In this document: piece after piece, positions 1 through 8,583 of the stretch
Layout of the letters: every line of letters starts with the position of its first letter
How positions within the stretch are numbered: the stretch's first letter is position 1
Assembly: GCF_004216895.1 (NCBI RefSeq)
Contig: NZ_SGXE01000001.1
Span: forward strand, 1,656,208 to 1,720,207
Source: Aquimarina brevivitae
Lineage (GTDB): Bacteria; Bacteroidota; Bacteroidia; Flavobacteriales; Flavobacteriaceae
Reading direction: 5' to 3'
DNA length: 64,000 nucleotides
The notes under the pieces: model-generated
What the model saw: only the letters and a program-made list of their open reading frames with translations
Databases searched by the model: none
What the model was told of the DNA's origin: nothing
Program-made: the position numbers and the translations under genes

Positions 1-723
1 GGTTATACCAAATAATGTAGCTAAAAGTAACATTTTCTTAAGGTCTTGTGTCAATAAGTAGGCGGTGGCTGCTGGTGCAATCATCAATGCAATCACTAAA
101 ATAGCACCTACGGCATCAAAGGCGCCAACCGTTGTCACTGAAGAAACAGTCATCAGTCCATAGTGAATAATTGCCGGCGAAAAACCTAAGCTGGCAGCTA
201 ATCCTTTATCAAATGTACTTACTTTTAATTCTTTGAAAAAAGCAATAAGTAATAGTAGCGTAGTAATTAAAATACTTCCGATAATCCATAGTGATTTGGG
301 TCCGAGATCGGTAGTTCCAACGGTAATTCTATCAAAAGGAGCAAAGGCTAATTCTCCTAGTAACACCGCATCAATATCTAAATGGACATCGCTGGCATTT
401 TTAGAAATAAGAATAATACCTATACTAAACAAGGCAGGGAAAACTAATCCAATAGCAGTATCTTCCTTAACCAAACCTGTTTTTTGAATAAACTCCACCA
501 AGACAACAGTCAGTACACCACTTGCAGTGGCTAACAGAATCAGTAAAGGAGAGGAAAGATCGTGAGTTATAAAAAAACCAATAACAATTCCCGGTAAAAT
601 AGAATGGCTAATTGCATCGGTTATCAATGCCATTTTTCGAAGCACCAAGAATGTCCCTGGAATTGCACAAGCTATGGCAACCAAACTAGCAATAAGTTGT
701 ATTTCAATTTGCGCGCTATTCAT
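1..723 (-). CDS. Metal ABC transporter permease (TroD/MntD/ZnuB type), 3' end outside window
   Basis: This is an integral inner-membrane permease of a Zn/Mn/Fe uptake ABC transporter. It starts at an ATG at 723 (MNSAQIEIQLIASLVAIACA) and runs off the left edge, so the C-terminus is missing. The visible 241 codons are almost entirely hydrophobic helices. They carry family landmarks such as FLVLRKMALITDAISHSILPGI near the N-terminus and AVGAILVIALMIAPAATAYL near the end. The start overlaps the stop of the upstream permease gene by 8 nt, so the two are translationally coupled and probably form a heterodimeric channel. It is the last visible gene of the operon that begins at 4315. The exact metal cannot be told from the permease. 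Confidence 0.9.
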   Translation of the reverse strand, partial: MNSAQIEIQLIASLVAIACAIPGTFLVLRKMALITDAISHSILPGIVIGFFITHDLSSPLLILLATASGVLTVVLVEFIQKTGLVKEDTAIGLVFPALFSIGIILISKNASDVHLDIDAVLLGELAFAPFDRITVGTTDLGPKSLWIIGSILITTLLLLIAFFKELKVSTFDKGLAASLGFSPAIIHYGLMTVSSVTTVGAFDAVGAILVIALMIAPAATAYLLTQDLKKMLLLATLFGIT

Positions 724-1843
724 CGGACTTACTTATTTGATCATATAGGGTAGCGGCTTTTTCGTAGCCTGTAGGTGTCATTTGCCACATATTTCCATCA
801 AGTGATATGTAATTTTTATCTTCAAGTTGCTTTAATGTTTTTCTGGTAAACCCCTGAAAGTTGTTGAGTATTTTAATTGCGTGTGGATGTGAAATATTAG
901 CGTGATCTTTAGCAATATGATACATAAAAGAAAGGGTTTTGTGTAATTGTAAGTCTCTTCTGTTTTTTCTAAATCGTATTTCTCTAAATAACAGCCCTCT
1001 TCCGGGAGAAAACACAAATGAAAAGAGTACAAAAATAGCCGCGACTATAACAATTATAGGACCTGTGGATAAATTATTGGAACTGGCGCTTATTCCCGTG
1101 CCGATTACCCCAGATAAAGCTCCAAAGATCGCTGCTACAATGACCATAGTACTTAGTTTATTTGTCCATTGCCTTGCGGCAGCTGCAGGCGCCAAAAGCA
1201 TTGCACTCATTAATACGACACCCACTGTTTGTAAGCCAAGTACAATAGCGACAACAATAAAGGATGTGATTAGAATATCCAGAAATTTAGTATTGAAGCC
1301 AATTGTTTTGGTGAAGTCCGGATCAAAGAGCAGGATTTTTAGTTCCTTCCAAAACAGTAGTAAAATAATAAAACTAATTCCAGTAACCCCACTCATTAAC
1401 CAAACATCACTTTCCACTAATGTTGCAGCTTGACCAAATAAGTAACTTTCTAACCCCGCCTGATTAGCATTAGGAATCTTTTGAATATAGGTTAATAGCA
1501 ACATCCCAAAACCAAAAAAAGTAGATAAAATCAGACCTAAAGCGGTATCAGATTTTAAATGTGTTTTGTTGACTATTCCTCGAATCCAAAATGTACCGAG
1601 CAAACCGCTTAGTAATGCTCCGATAAGAAACACTACACTGTTCTTAGATTCGATAATTAAAAAAGCTATGGCGATCCCTGGTAAAGCAGCATGGGATATG
1701 GCATCTCCCAATAAACTTTGCTTTCTTAACACCGCAAAACTACCTAACATACCACAGATAGCTCCTAACACTGCAGTTCCTATAGATATTGTTCTTAGGG
1801 TGTAGTCCGAAATTAGAAATTCAAAATATTCTTTTAGCTCCAT
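716..1843 (-). CDS. Metal ABC transporter permease with C-terminal winged-helix domain (TroC/MntC type)
   Basis: A 375-residue inner-membrane permease of the ABC-3 family. Residues 1 to about 284 form the usual bundle of helices, with the family stretch LLGDAISHAALPGIAIAF near the N-terminus and VGVVLMSAMLLAPAAAARQW in the second half. The last 90 or so residues (about 286-375) are hydrophilic. They read like a winged helix: a helical segment, a recognition-helix-like FTRKTLKQLEDKNYI, and a wing ending in MWQMTPTGYEKA. This resembles the DNA-binding half of DtxR-family regulators, and such fusions are known in some TroC homologues. It lies 20 nt after the ATPase gene and overlaps the next permease by 8 nt. 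Function of the tail (DNA binding, or a cytosolic metal sensor) is inference. Confidence 0.9.
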   Translation of the reverse strand: MELKEYFEFLISDYTLRTISIGTAVLGAICGMLGSFAVLRKQSLLGDAISHAALPGIAIAFLIIESKNSVVFLIGALLSGLLGTFWIRGIVNKTHLKSDTALGLILSTFFGFGMLLLTYIQKIPNANQAGLESYLFGQAATLVESDVWLMSGVTGISFIILLLFWKELKILLFDPDFTKTIGFNTKFLDILITSFIVVAIVLGLQTVGVVLMSAMLLAPAAAARQWTNKLSTMVIVAAIFGALSGVIGTGISASSNNLSTGPIIVIVAAIFVLFSFVFSPGRGLLFREIRFRKNRRDLQLHKTLSFMYHIAKDHANISHPHAIKILNNFQGFTRKTLKQLEDKNYISLDGNMWQMTPTGYEKAATLYDQISKSDE

Positions 1844-1863
1844 GTAGCTTTTACTTAAAAAAT

Positions 1864-2601
1864 TTACTGCGTTATGGCAACTTTGTAATTGATTCCATAG
1901 GTTTTGGTAAGGTTATCATCATTAAAGATGTCCTTTACCGGGCCAGTAGCGATTTTCTTTACATTTAAAAAGGTAACCCAATCAAAATATTCTGGTACAG
2001 TTTGTAAATCGTGATGTACTACCACCACTGTTTTGCCGGCTTTTCTTAATTCTTTAAGAATATTGATAATTGCTTTTTCTGTGGTAGCATCTACTCCCTG
2101 AAAAGGTTCATCCATAAAATAAATAGAAGCATTTTGAACCAAAGCCCTTGCTAAGAAAATACGTTGCTGCTGCCCACCTGAAAGCTGACTAATCTGCCTA
2201 CTTTTAAAGGATAACATTCCTACTTTTTCCAAAGCTTCTAACGCTGCTTTTTTTTCTTTTTGACCTGGACGCTTAATCCAGCCAAGGCTTCCATAAGTTC
2301 CCATCATCACTACATCCAACGCGGTTGTAGGAAAATCCCAATCTACACTACCTTTCTGAGGAACATATGCAACTAGGGCTCTATTTTTTTTGTAGGGCTT
2401 ACCATAAATCTCCACGCTACCTGCTATTGGTTTTAGAATGTCCAGGATAGCTTTAATCAAGGTAGATTTTCCAGCACCGTTAGGTCCAACAATAGCCATA
2501 AGCACACCTTCAGGAATTGCCAAATCAATATCCCACAACACAGGTTTGTAATCATATGCGACAGTAAGGTCATCAATTTTTACAGCTATTTGATCTTCCA
2601 T
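1864..2601 (-). CDS. Metal ABC transporter ATP-binding protein (TroB/MntB/ZnuC type)
   Basis: A 245-residue cytoplasmic ATPase that powers metal uptake through the two permeases encoded downstream. It shows Walker [10 protein letters not shown] at residues 39-47, the ABC signature LSGGQQQR, Walker B IYFMDEPF followed by QGVDATTE, and the switch histidine in VVVVHHDL. Length is normal for the family. Its ATG overlaps the stop of the solute-binding lipoprotein gene by one base, so translation is probably coupled. The neighbours define the system as Zn/Mn/Fe importer rather than exporter. Confidence 0.93.
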   Translation of the reverse strand: MEDQIAVKIDDLTVAYDYKPVLWDIDLAIPEGVLMAIVGPNGAGKSTLIKAILDILKPIAGSVEIYGKPYKKNRALVAYVPQKGSVDWDFPTTALDVVMMGTYGSLGWIKRPGQKEKKAALEALEKVGMLSFKSRQISQLSGGQQQRIFLARALVQNASIYFMDEPFQGVDATTEKAIINILKELRKAGKTVVVVHHDLQTVPEYFDWVTFLNVKKIATGPVKDIFNDDNLTKTYGINYKVAITQ

Positions 2602-3515
2602 TATTGTAGTGCGTTTATGATGGTGTCTACATTATAGGCAAACATACCCAGATAATTTCCTTCATTAGTATCAGGATTACCTAGCGCATCTGAATATAAT
2701 GTGCCACCTATAGTTACCGAGTGGTTTTTAGATTTAACAGCTTCTTCCAGGGCTTCAATCGTTCTTTTTGGAACTGAACTTTCTACGAAAATCGCTTTCA
2801 CCTCTTGTTCTATTATAAAAGTAGCTAATTTCTGAACATCTTTTACACCTGCTTCAGTAGCGGTAGAAAGTCCTTGTAATCCTACTACCTGAAAGCCGTA
2901 TGCTTTACCAAAGTAACTGAATGCATCGTGTGCGGTAACCAAAATACGCTTTTCCTTAGGTAGGGTTTCTATTTTAGCAATCAGCGATTGCTGTAATTGA
3001 TCCAATTTTTTAATATAGGTTTCGCTATTTTTTTGATATAAAGACTTGTTTTTCGGATCGTGTTCTATAAGTTTTTTGGTAGTAAACTCAGTTACTTTTT
3101 TCCAATTCGATACACTAAACCAAATATGAGGATCGTAGTTAGAAGCAAAGTAATCAGATCCGATAAGCTCCGACTTTTCAATACTTTCGCCTACCGCAAT
3201 GGTTTTAATTCCTTGGGATTCCATTTTTTCAAAAACATCTACCAGTTTTCCTTCTAGGTGCAATCCATTGTAAAAAATAAGATCTGCATTAAGCAATTTA
3301 CTTACATCTCCTTCGCTGGCTTTGTATAAATGCGGATCAACCCCAGCACCCATAAGTCCCTGTAATTCTATGCTATCACCACCTAAATTGTGTAACAAGT
3401 CTGCGATCATAGTTGTTGTCGCAACAACCTGTAGTTTTTCATTTTCTGTTTTTTGGTTGGAGTTACAAGAAAAAAGTAACGCCGATAAAAAAAGAAGAGC
3501 TATGGTATTTTTCAT
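2601..3515 (-). CDS. Metal ABC transporter solute-binding lipoprotein (TroA/ZnuA family)
   Basis: A 304-residue periplasmic metal-binding lipoprotein. The signal peptide ends in a lipobox, LLFSC, with the lipidated cysteine at residue 17. Four likely ligands sit in the family positions: His62 (VDPHLY), His130 (DPHIWF), His196 (TAHDAFSYF) and Asp276 (YSDALG). The third ligand is His, as in TroA and ZnuA, rather than Glu as in Mn-specific PsaA-type proteins. This favours zinc or mixed specificity, though that is inference from known family members. The gene follows the outer-membrane protein gene by 8 nt and overlaps the ATPase gene by one base. Confidence 0.92.
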   Translation of the reverse strand: MKNTIALLFLSALLFSCNSNQKTENEKLQVVATTTMIADLLHNLGGDSIELQGLMGAGVDPHLYKASEGDVSKLLNADLIFYNGLHLEGKLVDVFEKMESQGIKTIAVGESIEKSELIGSDYFASNYDPHIWFSVSNWKKVTEFTTKKLIEHDPKNKSLYQKNSETYIKKLDQLQQSLIAKIETLPKEKRILVTAHDAFSYFGKAYGFQVVGLQGLSTATEAGVKDVQKLATFIIEQEVKAIFVESSVPKRTIEALEEAVKSKNHSVTIGGTLYSDALGNPDTNEGNYLGMFAYNVDTIINALQ

Positions 3516-3523
3516 ACTATCGT

Positions 3524-4315
3524 TTATTTTGGTAATCTTATACTTACACCAGCACTTAATAACAAGTTTTGATCACTTTGAATTCCGGATCCAACTGTAG
3601 CATCTAATTGGATCAAATCTGTAACCAGATAGGTTAAACCAGCATCCCATAGGTGGTTAGCCTGGCTGTCTTCCGGAAAATCTCCATATAACTCTGCATA
3701 CAACCCAAATTTATTGGTAACACTATATCCATATGCCAAGGTATATATATAGGCTGCCTCAGGAGAATCATCACCCCAAACCGCACCAATATTATAGGAT
3801 AAACTCGACTTTTCACTTAGGGTATGAGCAAAAGAAAATCTAAAATTAGTGCCTGTAGTTTCGGGTCTAAAATCCTGCGAAGCGGTAAATGGAAGGAAGA
3901 TATGCCCGATCAAACCAATTTCTGGTAGCAATCCTTTTTCTTCTGTAATATTTACTTTGGCACCAAACAATAGCGGCGACAATCCATTTTGTACTGTGTT
4001 CAGCTCTGTACCGTCAATTTCAGTTTTAATTTCGGAAAAATCCCAACCGATTCTTAACTCTAACCGTTCTAAAAGGCCGATTCGCATTAATGTAGTATTA
4101 AAAGTTGTGTTTTTTAGTACCACATTTAGGTCTTCTGATTCTTCATAGAAAGCACCGGTTTCAATTTGAACTGTACCTATAGGTACAACAGTTGGGGATT
4201 CGGTTGCATCAGGTCTGTCTGTTACTAGAGGAGGGGGTGTCGTTTCTTGTGCTATTATAGAACCGCCAATAAGCAAAGAAAAAAATGTAAGTAAACTTAT
4301 GCTATTTATTTTCAT
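3524..4315 (-). CDS. Outer-membrane beta-barrel protein, first gene of the metal-uptake operon
   Basis: A 263-residue exported protein with a signal peptide (FFSLLIGGSIIAQ, cleavage after about residue 22). It contains the phrase VTDRPDATESPTVVPIGTVQIETG that is typical of the transporter/MetA-pathway-like outer-membrane family (PF13557). The rest alternates polar and hydrophobic residues, as beta-barrel strands do, and ends in GVSIRLPK. It is the first gene of the operon, 8 nt ahead of the solute-binding lipoprotein and only 51 nt from the divergent regulator. The position suggests it lets metal, or a metal complex, across the outer membrane; substrate is not shown by sequence. Confidence 0.8.
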   Translation of the reverse strand: MKINSISLLTFFSLLIGGSIIAQETTPPPLVTDRPDATESPTVVPIGTVQIETGAFYEESEDLNVVLKNTTFNTTLMRIGLLERLELRIGWDFSEIKTEIDGTELNTVQNGLSPLLFGAKVNITEEKGLLPEIGLIGHIFLPFTASQDFRPETTGTNFRFSFAHTLSEKSSLSYNIGAVWGDDSPEAAYIYTLAYGYSVTNKFGLYAELYGDFPEDSQANHLWDAGLTYLVTDLIQLDATVGSGIQSDQNLLLSAGVSIRLPK

Positions 4316-4359
4316 TAGTATTATTAAATTTGTAATGTTATAAATGCAAAACTAGAAAA

Positions 4360-4375
4360 GTTAGTTATGACTAAC
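4360..4375. promoter_or_regulatory. Candidate DtxR/MntR-type operator overlapping the regulator start codon
   Basis: GTTAGTTATGACTAAC is a perfect inverted repeat: 6-bp arms GTTAGT/ACTAAC around TATG. It contains the start codon of the DtxR-family gene (ATG at 4367) and lies 45 bp from the start of the divergent metal-uptake operon. The arms resemble the TTAGG...CCTAA style of DtxR-family sites. A role as metal-responsive operator is inference from symmetry and position. Confidence 0.5.
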
Positions 4376-5056
4376 AAAATAAATCTACAAAATTTAACGA
4401 AAAGTGAAGAGGATTATCTCAAAGCTATTTTTCAATTATTAAATGATAATGAAAATGAAAAGGTTGGGAATAATTTATTAGCGGATTATATGAGTGTTTC
4501 GCCGGCTTCGAGTAACAATATGATTAAAAAGCTTACTTCAAAAAAATACGTTAGTAGTAAAAAGTACGGTAAGCTGGAATTAACGGAAGAAGGTCGCTTA
4601 GTAGCTGTTCGTTTAATACGTAAGCACAGACTCTGGGAAACTTTTTTGTATAATTATTTAAATTTTACCTGGGATGAAGTGCACGAAGTCGCTGAGCAAT
4701 TAGAGCATATAAAGTCTCATAAGCTTATTGATGAATTGGAGCGTTTTATGGATTTTCCGGCGAAAGATCCGCACGGTGAATTTATACCTAATGCTCAGGG
4801 GGATTATGTAGAGGTTCCAAAAGTGATGCTTTCTTCCGTTAAAGAAGGAGACACTTGCAAGCTGGTTGCAGTGAATGATGGGTCTGTGGATTTTCTTAGA
4901 TATGTGTCCAATATAGGTTTAATGCTAAGTTCAGAAATCGAAGTCTTGGAAATCCGCGAATTTGATAACTCTTTGCGTATTGGTTTTGAGAATAAAGAGG
5001 AAACCATCACCAAGAAATTTGCGGATAACGTATTTGTAAAACTAATTTCTAAATGA
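4367..5056 (+). CDS. DtxR/MntR-family metal-dependent transcriptional regulator
   Basis: A 229-residue cytoplasmic repressor. The N-terminus (LTKSEEDYLKAIFQL) and winged helix (residues about 8-70, SVSPASSNNMIKKLTSKKYV) match the DtxR family. A dimerisation and metal-binding helical domain follows (VRLIRKHRLWETFLY, EVAEQLEHIKSHKLIDELERF) and then a C-terminal FeoA/SH3-like domain (about 155-229). It is divergent from the metal-uptake operon, with 51 bp between start codons, so it most likely represses that operon when metal is sufficient. A palindrome over its own start codon suggests autoregulation. The start is supported by the conserved N-terminal motif, which leaves no room for a later ATG. 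Confidence 0.92.
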   Translation: MTNKINLQNLTKSEEDYLKAIFQLLNDNENEKVGNNLLADYMSVSPASSNNMIKKLTSKKYVSSKKYGKLELTEEGRLVAVRLIRKHRLWETFLYNYLNFTWDEVHEVAEQLEHIKSHKLIDELERFMDFPAKDPHGEFIPNAQGDYVEVPKVMLSSVKEGDTCKLVAVNDGSVDFLRYVSNIGLMLSSEIEVLEIREFDNSLRIGFENKEETITKKFADNVFVKLISK

Positions 5057-5105
5057 TTTTTTGGATTAAAATTGTGTATTATTTTACTTTCAATGTAATA
5101 CCTGT

Positions 5106-5113
5106 TATATTTG
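5106..5113 (+). promoter_or_regulatory. Bacteroidota -7 promoter element for the exonuclease operon
   Basis: TATATTTG matches the Bacteroidota -7 consensus TAnnTTTG exactly and lies 16 nt before the ATG at 5130. The -33 region (around 5083) is T-rich but has no clear TTG. The predicted leader is very short. Confidence 0.5.
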
Positions 5114-5129
5114 ACTCACACAATTAATT

Positions 5130-5909
5130 ATGGAGCTTAAACTAAATAGACCCATATGTTTTTTCGATCTTGAAACTACAGGGGTAAACATTTCAAAAGA
5201 TAGAATAGTAGAAATTTCAATTCTTAAAATTCACCCAAACGGGAATAAAGAAAGTAAAACGTGGCTAGTGAATCCTGGTATACCAATTCCGGCAGAAACA
5301 ACAGCAGTACACGGTATTGATGATGCCAAGGTTGCCAACGAACCTACTTTTAAAGAACTGGCTCCAATGATCAACGATATGATTAAAGGCTGTGATTTAG
5401 GTGGTTTTAATTCTAACCGCTTTGACATTCCTTTGTTAGCAGAAGAATTGTTACGAGCAGATATTGATTTTGACATGAAGAATGGTGTAGCGGTTGATGT
5501 ACAGACCATATACCATAAGATGGAAAAAAGAACGCTGGCTGCAGCTTATAAATTTTATTGCGATAAAAACTTAGAAGATGCACATTCTGCAGAAGCTGAT
5601 ACCTTGGCAACCTATGAAGTGTTAAAAGCGCAACTAGATAAATACCCAGAATTGGAAAATGACATTAAATTCTTGGCAGAATTTAGTTCGCGCAAGCAGT
5701 TTGCAGATTTCGCTGGTTTTATAGCCTACAATAAGGAAGGTCAGGAGGTATTTGCTTTTGGTAAACACAAAGGTAAATTAGTGGAAGATGTAATGGAAAA
5801 GGAACCGGGTTATTTTGGTTGGCTGCAAAATGCAGATTTTCCATTGTATACCAAAAAAGTACTAACTGCTGTACGATTGCGAAAATTAAATAATAGTTTA
5901 AATCAATAA
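5130..5909 (+). CDS. DnaQ-like 3'-5' exonuclease with C-terminal DUF3820-like module
   Basis: A 259-residue DEDDh exonuclease. Exo I is FFDLETTGV (Asp and Glu at about residues 12 and 14), Exo II lies around GFNSNRFDIPLL, and Exo III is HSAEADT, with the His and Asp of the DEDDh type. This domain ends near residue 175. The C-terminal 60 residues contain FAFGKHKGK and GYFGWLQNADFP, which resemble the small DUF3820 fold (a free-standing copy lies at 36110). It probably removes 3' nucleotides in proofreading or repair, but it is not the polymerase-fused epsilon subunit. It is the first gene of an operon with FAH, Hpt and cinA genes, 8 nt before the next. Confidence 0.88.
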   Translation: MELKLNRPICFFDLETTGVNISKDRIVEISILKIHPNGNKESKTWLVNPGIPIPAETTAVHGIDDAKVANEPTFKELAPMINDMIKGCDLGGFNSNRFDIPLLAEELLRADIDFDMKNGVAVDVQTIYHKMEKRTLAAAYKFYCDKNLEDAHSAEADTLATYEVLKAQLDKYPELENDIKFLAEFSSRKQFADFAGFIAYNKEGQEVFAFGKHKGKLVEDVMEKEPGYFGWLQNADFPLYTKKVLTAVRLRKLNNSLNQ

Positions 5910-5917
5910 AAAGCTAT

Positions 5918-6529
5918 ATGAAGCTAATTTGTATCGGGCGAAATTATACAGAACATATAGAAGAGTTGGCTAATGAACGGCCAGATCAACCCGTAGTTTT
6001 TTTGAAGCCCGACACTTCTATATTAGTTAAAAAACAACCGTTTTTTATTCCTGATTTTTCCCAAGATGTACATTATGAAGTTGAGTTATTGATTAAGATT
6101 AATCGTTTAGGAAAGTATATCGATAAGAAATTTGCGCATAAATATTATGAGGAAATAGGATTAGGAATTGATTTTACAGCAAGAGACCTGCAGTCTCAAT
6201 TAAAGGCAAAAGGTTTACCCTGGGAAAAAGCAAAAGCCTTTGACGGTGCAGCAGTGATAGGTAAGTGGGTCAATAAATCGAACTTCGAAGATGTTAATAA
6301 CATTGATTTTAGTCTCGAAAAAAATGGGCAGATCGTACAAAAGGGAAATACACAATTTATGCTCTGGAAAATTGATGAAATAATAGAATATGTTTCAAAA
6401 TATTTCACTTTAAAGATAGGAGATGTTATATTTACAGGAACGCCTGCAGGTGTAGGGGCTGTCAAAGCAGAAGATCAACTGAAAGGTTTTATTGACAACC
6501 AAGAATTTTTTTCAATTAAAGTTAAATAA
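5918..6529 (+). CDS. Fumarylacetoacetate hydrolase family protein
   Basis: A 203-residue cytoplasmic enzyme of the FAH superfamily, about the size of single-domain FAHD1-type proteins. It has CIGRNYTEHIEELA at the N-terminus, the acidic metal ligands in VHYEVELLIKI, GIDFTARDLQ, and KAFDGAAVIG. The C-terminal IGDVIFTGTPAGVG is diagnostic. Family members hydrolyse or decarboxylate acylpyruvates such as oxaloacetate; the substrate here is unknown. It starts 8 nt after the exonuclease stop, and its stop codon abuts the ATG of the Hpt gene. All four genes of the operon are probably cotranscribed. Confidence 0.9.
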   Translation: MKLICIGRNYTEHIEELANERPDQPVVFLKPDTSILVKKQPFFIPDFSQDVHYEVELLIKINRLGKYIDKKFAHKYYEEIGLGIDFTARDLQSQLKAKGLPWEKAKAFDGAAVIGKWVNKSNFEDVNNIDFSLEKNGQIVQKGNTQFMLWKIDEIIEYVSKYFTLKIGDVIFTGTPAGVGAVKAEDQLKGFIDNQEFFSIKVK

Positions 6530-6868
6530 ATGGATAAAGCATATAATTTAGAAGCAGTAAATGAATTGTCAGGAGGAGATGAAGAGTTCATAGCTGTGTT
6601 GGTACAAACATTTTTAGAAGAAATTCCACCAGATTTAGATGGTATGGTAAAAGCAGTAAATGAAGGTGATGCGGCAACAGCTTATCAATATGCGCACAAA
6701 ATGAAACCCAATTTACAGCTTTTTAACATTGACTTACTAACAGAAATTAAAAGAGTAGAGTCCTGGTCAAAGTCTAAAAAAAGCAAAGAAGAAATTCAAC
6801 CTACCGTAAATCATATTGTGACCACCGTTACCAAAGCAATTGGAGATCTGAAGAAGGATTTTAGCTAA
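6530..6868 (+). CDS. Hpt (histidine phosphotransfer) domain protein
   Basis: A 112-residue, all-helical cytoplasmic protein consisting of one Hpt domain. The presumed phosphorylated histidine is His56 in QYAHKMKPNLQLF, followed by the expected lysine at 57. Such proteins relay phosphate between response regulator and hybrid-kinase receiver domains. The gene begins directly at the base after the FAH stop codon and sits 19 nt before cinA, with no kinase or regulator in the operon. Its partners must therefore be encoded elsewhere; the soluble PAS kinase and lone receiver at 45414-47267 are possible but unproven partners. Confidence 0.87.
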   Translation: MDKAYNLEAVNELSGGDEEFIAVLVQTFLEEIPPDLDGMVKAVNEGDAATAYQYAHKMKPNLQLFNIDLLTEIKRVESWSKSKKSKEEIQPTVNHIVTTVTKAIGDLKKDFS

Positions 6869-6887
6869 TATATTACCCTAAGGACTG

Positions 6888-8150
6888 ATGTTTGCAGAAA
6901 TAATTACCATAGGGGATGAAATTTTAATTGGTCAAATCGTTGATACCAATTCCGTATTTATTGCCAAGGAACTTAATAAGATTGGTGTTGAGGTCTGTCA
7001 GATCACTTCGATAAGCGATGACCGACAGCATATTATCAATGCACTCGATGAAGCCAGAAAAAGAGCAGATATAATTATTTTGACCGGAGGGCTTGGTCCC
7101 ACCAAAGACGATATCACTAAGCATACCATTTGTAGTTATTTTAATGACACCTTAGTTGAAAATAAGGAGGTACTGACGCATATTGAAATGTTGTTCAAAA
7201 AATACATTTCGACTCCTATTTCTCCGTTAAATCGGGCTCAGGCTTTAGTGCCGAGTAAAGCAGTAATTCTTAAAAATGAATTTGGAACAGCCCCAGGAAT
7301 GTGGATTGAAGAAGATCATAAAGTTTTTATTTCTATACCAGGAGTTCCTTATGAGATGAAGGGCTTGATGAATTCTGCCATACTGCCCAAGCTACAACAA
7401 CGGTTTGACAGACCCTTTATCGAGCACAAAACTATAATGACCTATGGGCTAGGTGAAAGTGCTATTGCTGAACGAATCGAAGATTGGGAAAATAACCTAC
7501 CTTCTTATATCAAATTGGCTTATTTACCTAATCTTGGTAGAGTACGATTAAGACTTACCGGCAGAGGTAAGGATCTTACTGTAGTTCAAAACGGCATAGA
7601 TGCAGAAATTGAGAAGTTAAAATTATTGATAAGTGATATAATGGTAGGTTTTGACGAAGATGATCCTATCGAATTAATTATTGGTAATTTGCTAAAGTCA
7701 AAAAATGCTACCCTTGCTGTTGCAGAAAGTTGTACGGGTGGACGAATTGCTGAAAATATAACTTCTCACGCAGGGGCTTCCGCTTTCTTTAAAGGAGGCG
7801 CCGTAACCTATGCAACCCAATCCAAAACCGATATACTAGGAGTGGACCCTACAATTATTGAAAACTATTCAGTCACTAGTCATGAGGTAGCGCAAGCTAT
7901 GGCAGCAGCTTGTAAACAAAAATTTAAGTCTGATTACGCGATAGCAACTACTGGTAATGCAGGGCCACTTAAAGGCGATGGTGATGTGGCTGTTGGAACA
8001 GTTTTTATTGCCATAGCAACCCCAGAAAAGGTGTTTTCTGAAAAATTTGTATTCAGTAATAACAGGGAAAAAACAATTGGGAAAGCGGTGGCAAAAGCAT
8101 TTGAAATGTTACTTAAGGAGCTTGGTTCGGAAAAGATTGAGAGTAACTAG
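6888..8150 (+). CDS. cinA: CinA-like protein (nicotinamide-nucleotide amidase family)
   Basis: A 420-residue, two-domain CinA protein. The N-terminal MoaB/MogA-like domain (about 1-170) begins [19 protein letters not shown] and includes [12 protein letters not shown]. The C-terminal amidase domain (about 255-415) has [15 protein letters not shown] and [11 protein letters not shown]. The family can deamidate nicotinamide mononucleotide and hydrolyse ADP-ribose, salvaging pyridine nucleotides. It is the last gene of the 5130-8150 operon; no clear intrinsic terminator follows. Length is typical for the full-length protein. Confidence 0.93.
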   Translation: MFAEIITIGDEILIGQIVDTNSVFIAKELNKIGVEVCQITSISDDRQHIINALDEARKRADIIILTGGLGPTKDDITKHTICSYFNDTLVENKEVLTHIEMLFKKYISTPISPLNRAQALVPSKAVILKNEFGTAPGMWIEEDHKVFISIPGVPYEMKGLMNSAILPKLQQRFDRPFIEHKTIMTYGLGESAIAERIEDWENNLPSYIKLAYLPNLGRVRLRLTGRGKDLTVVQNGIDAEIEKLKLLISDIMVGFDEDDPIELIIGNLLKSKNATLAVAESCTGGRIAENITSHAGASAFFKGGAVTYATQSKTDILGVDPTIIENYSVTSHEVAQAMAAACKQKFKSDYAIATTGNAGPLKGDGDVAVGTVFIAIATPEKVFSEKFVFSNNREKTIGKAVAKAFEMLLKELGSEKIESN

Positions 8151-8181
8151 ATGTCTTATCTCTAATTAGGGTATAAAAACT

Positions 8182-8583
8182 TTAATCCTTTGGTATATAT
8201 TGTTGTATCCAGTCAATGGCTTTATCTACGTTATTAAAAATAGCCATAGGAGGTCCAACAAAAACTTTTTCAAACTCTGCTGCCCGGGTATTTATTTTAT
8301 CATAAACCACAACAGCAAGGGCTTTGGCATTAGGAAACGTTTTTTCAAAATCATAATGCCCTGTGGGTTCAAACGAATACGAATGAATTCGATTAGCGAT
8401 ATACACAAAAGGAGTTGACTTGCCGTAATATTTATCAATAAGTTTATATAATTCTTTAGTGTTATCAACACTCATCGTAACACCCTCATTGATCTCAGAG
8501 ATCAGTAGATTATTGTAGAAATAAAAACTGCCAATTCCAATATCGTGTTTGCTAAGTAAGGTTTCATTAATTTTATATGGCAT
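8182..8583 (-). CDS. STAS/SpoIIAA-like protein, hypothetical
   Basis: A 133-residue soluble protein of a kind common in Flavobacteriaceae and resembling the SpoIIAA-like/STAS fold (PF11964). It shows an alternating strand-helix pattern: SFYFYNNLLISEINEGV, a helix DNTKELYKLIDKYY, FVYIANRIHSYSFEP, then LAVVVYDK and AIFNNVDKAIDWIQQYI. There is no signal peptide. It converges with cinA (31 nt apart) and is alone on its strand here. A role in protein-protein signalling is typical of STAS folds, but nothing specific can be claimed. Confidence 0.7.
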   Translation of the reverse strand: MPYKINETLLSKHDIGIGSFYFYNNLLISEINEGVTMSVDNTKELYKLIDKYYGKSTPFVYIANRIHSYSFEPTGHYDFEKTFPNAKALAVVVYDKINTRAAEFEKVFVGPPMAIFNNVDKAIDWIQQYIPKD

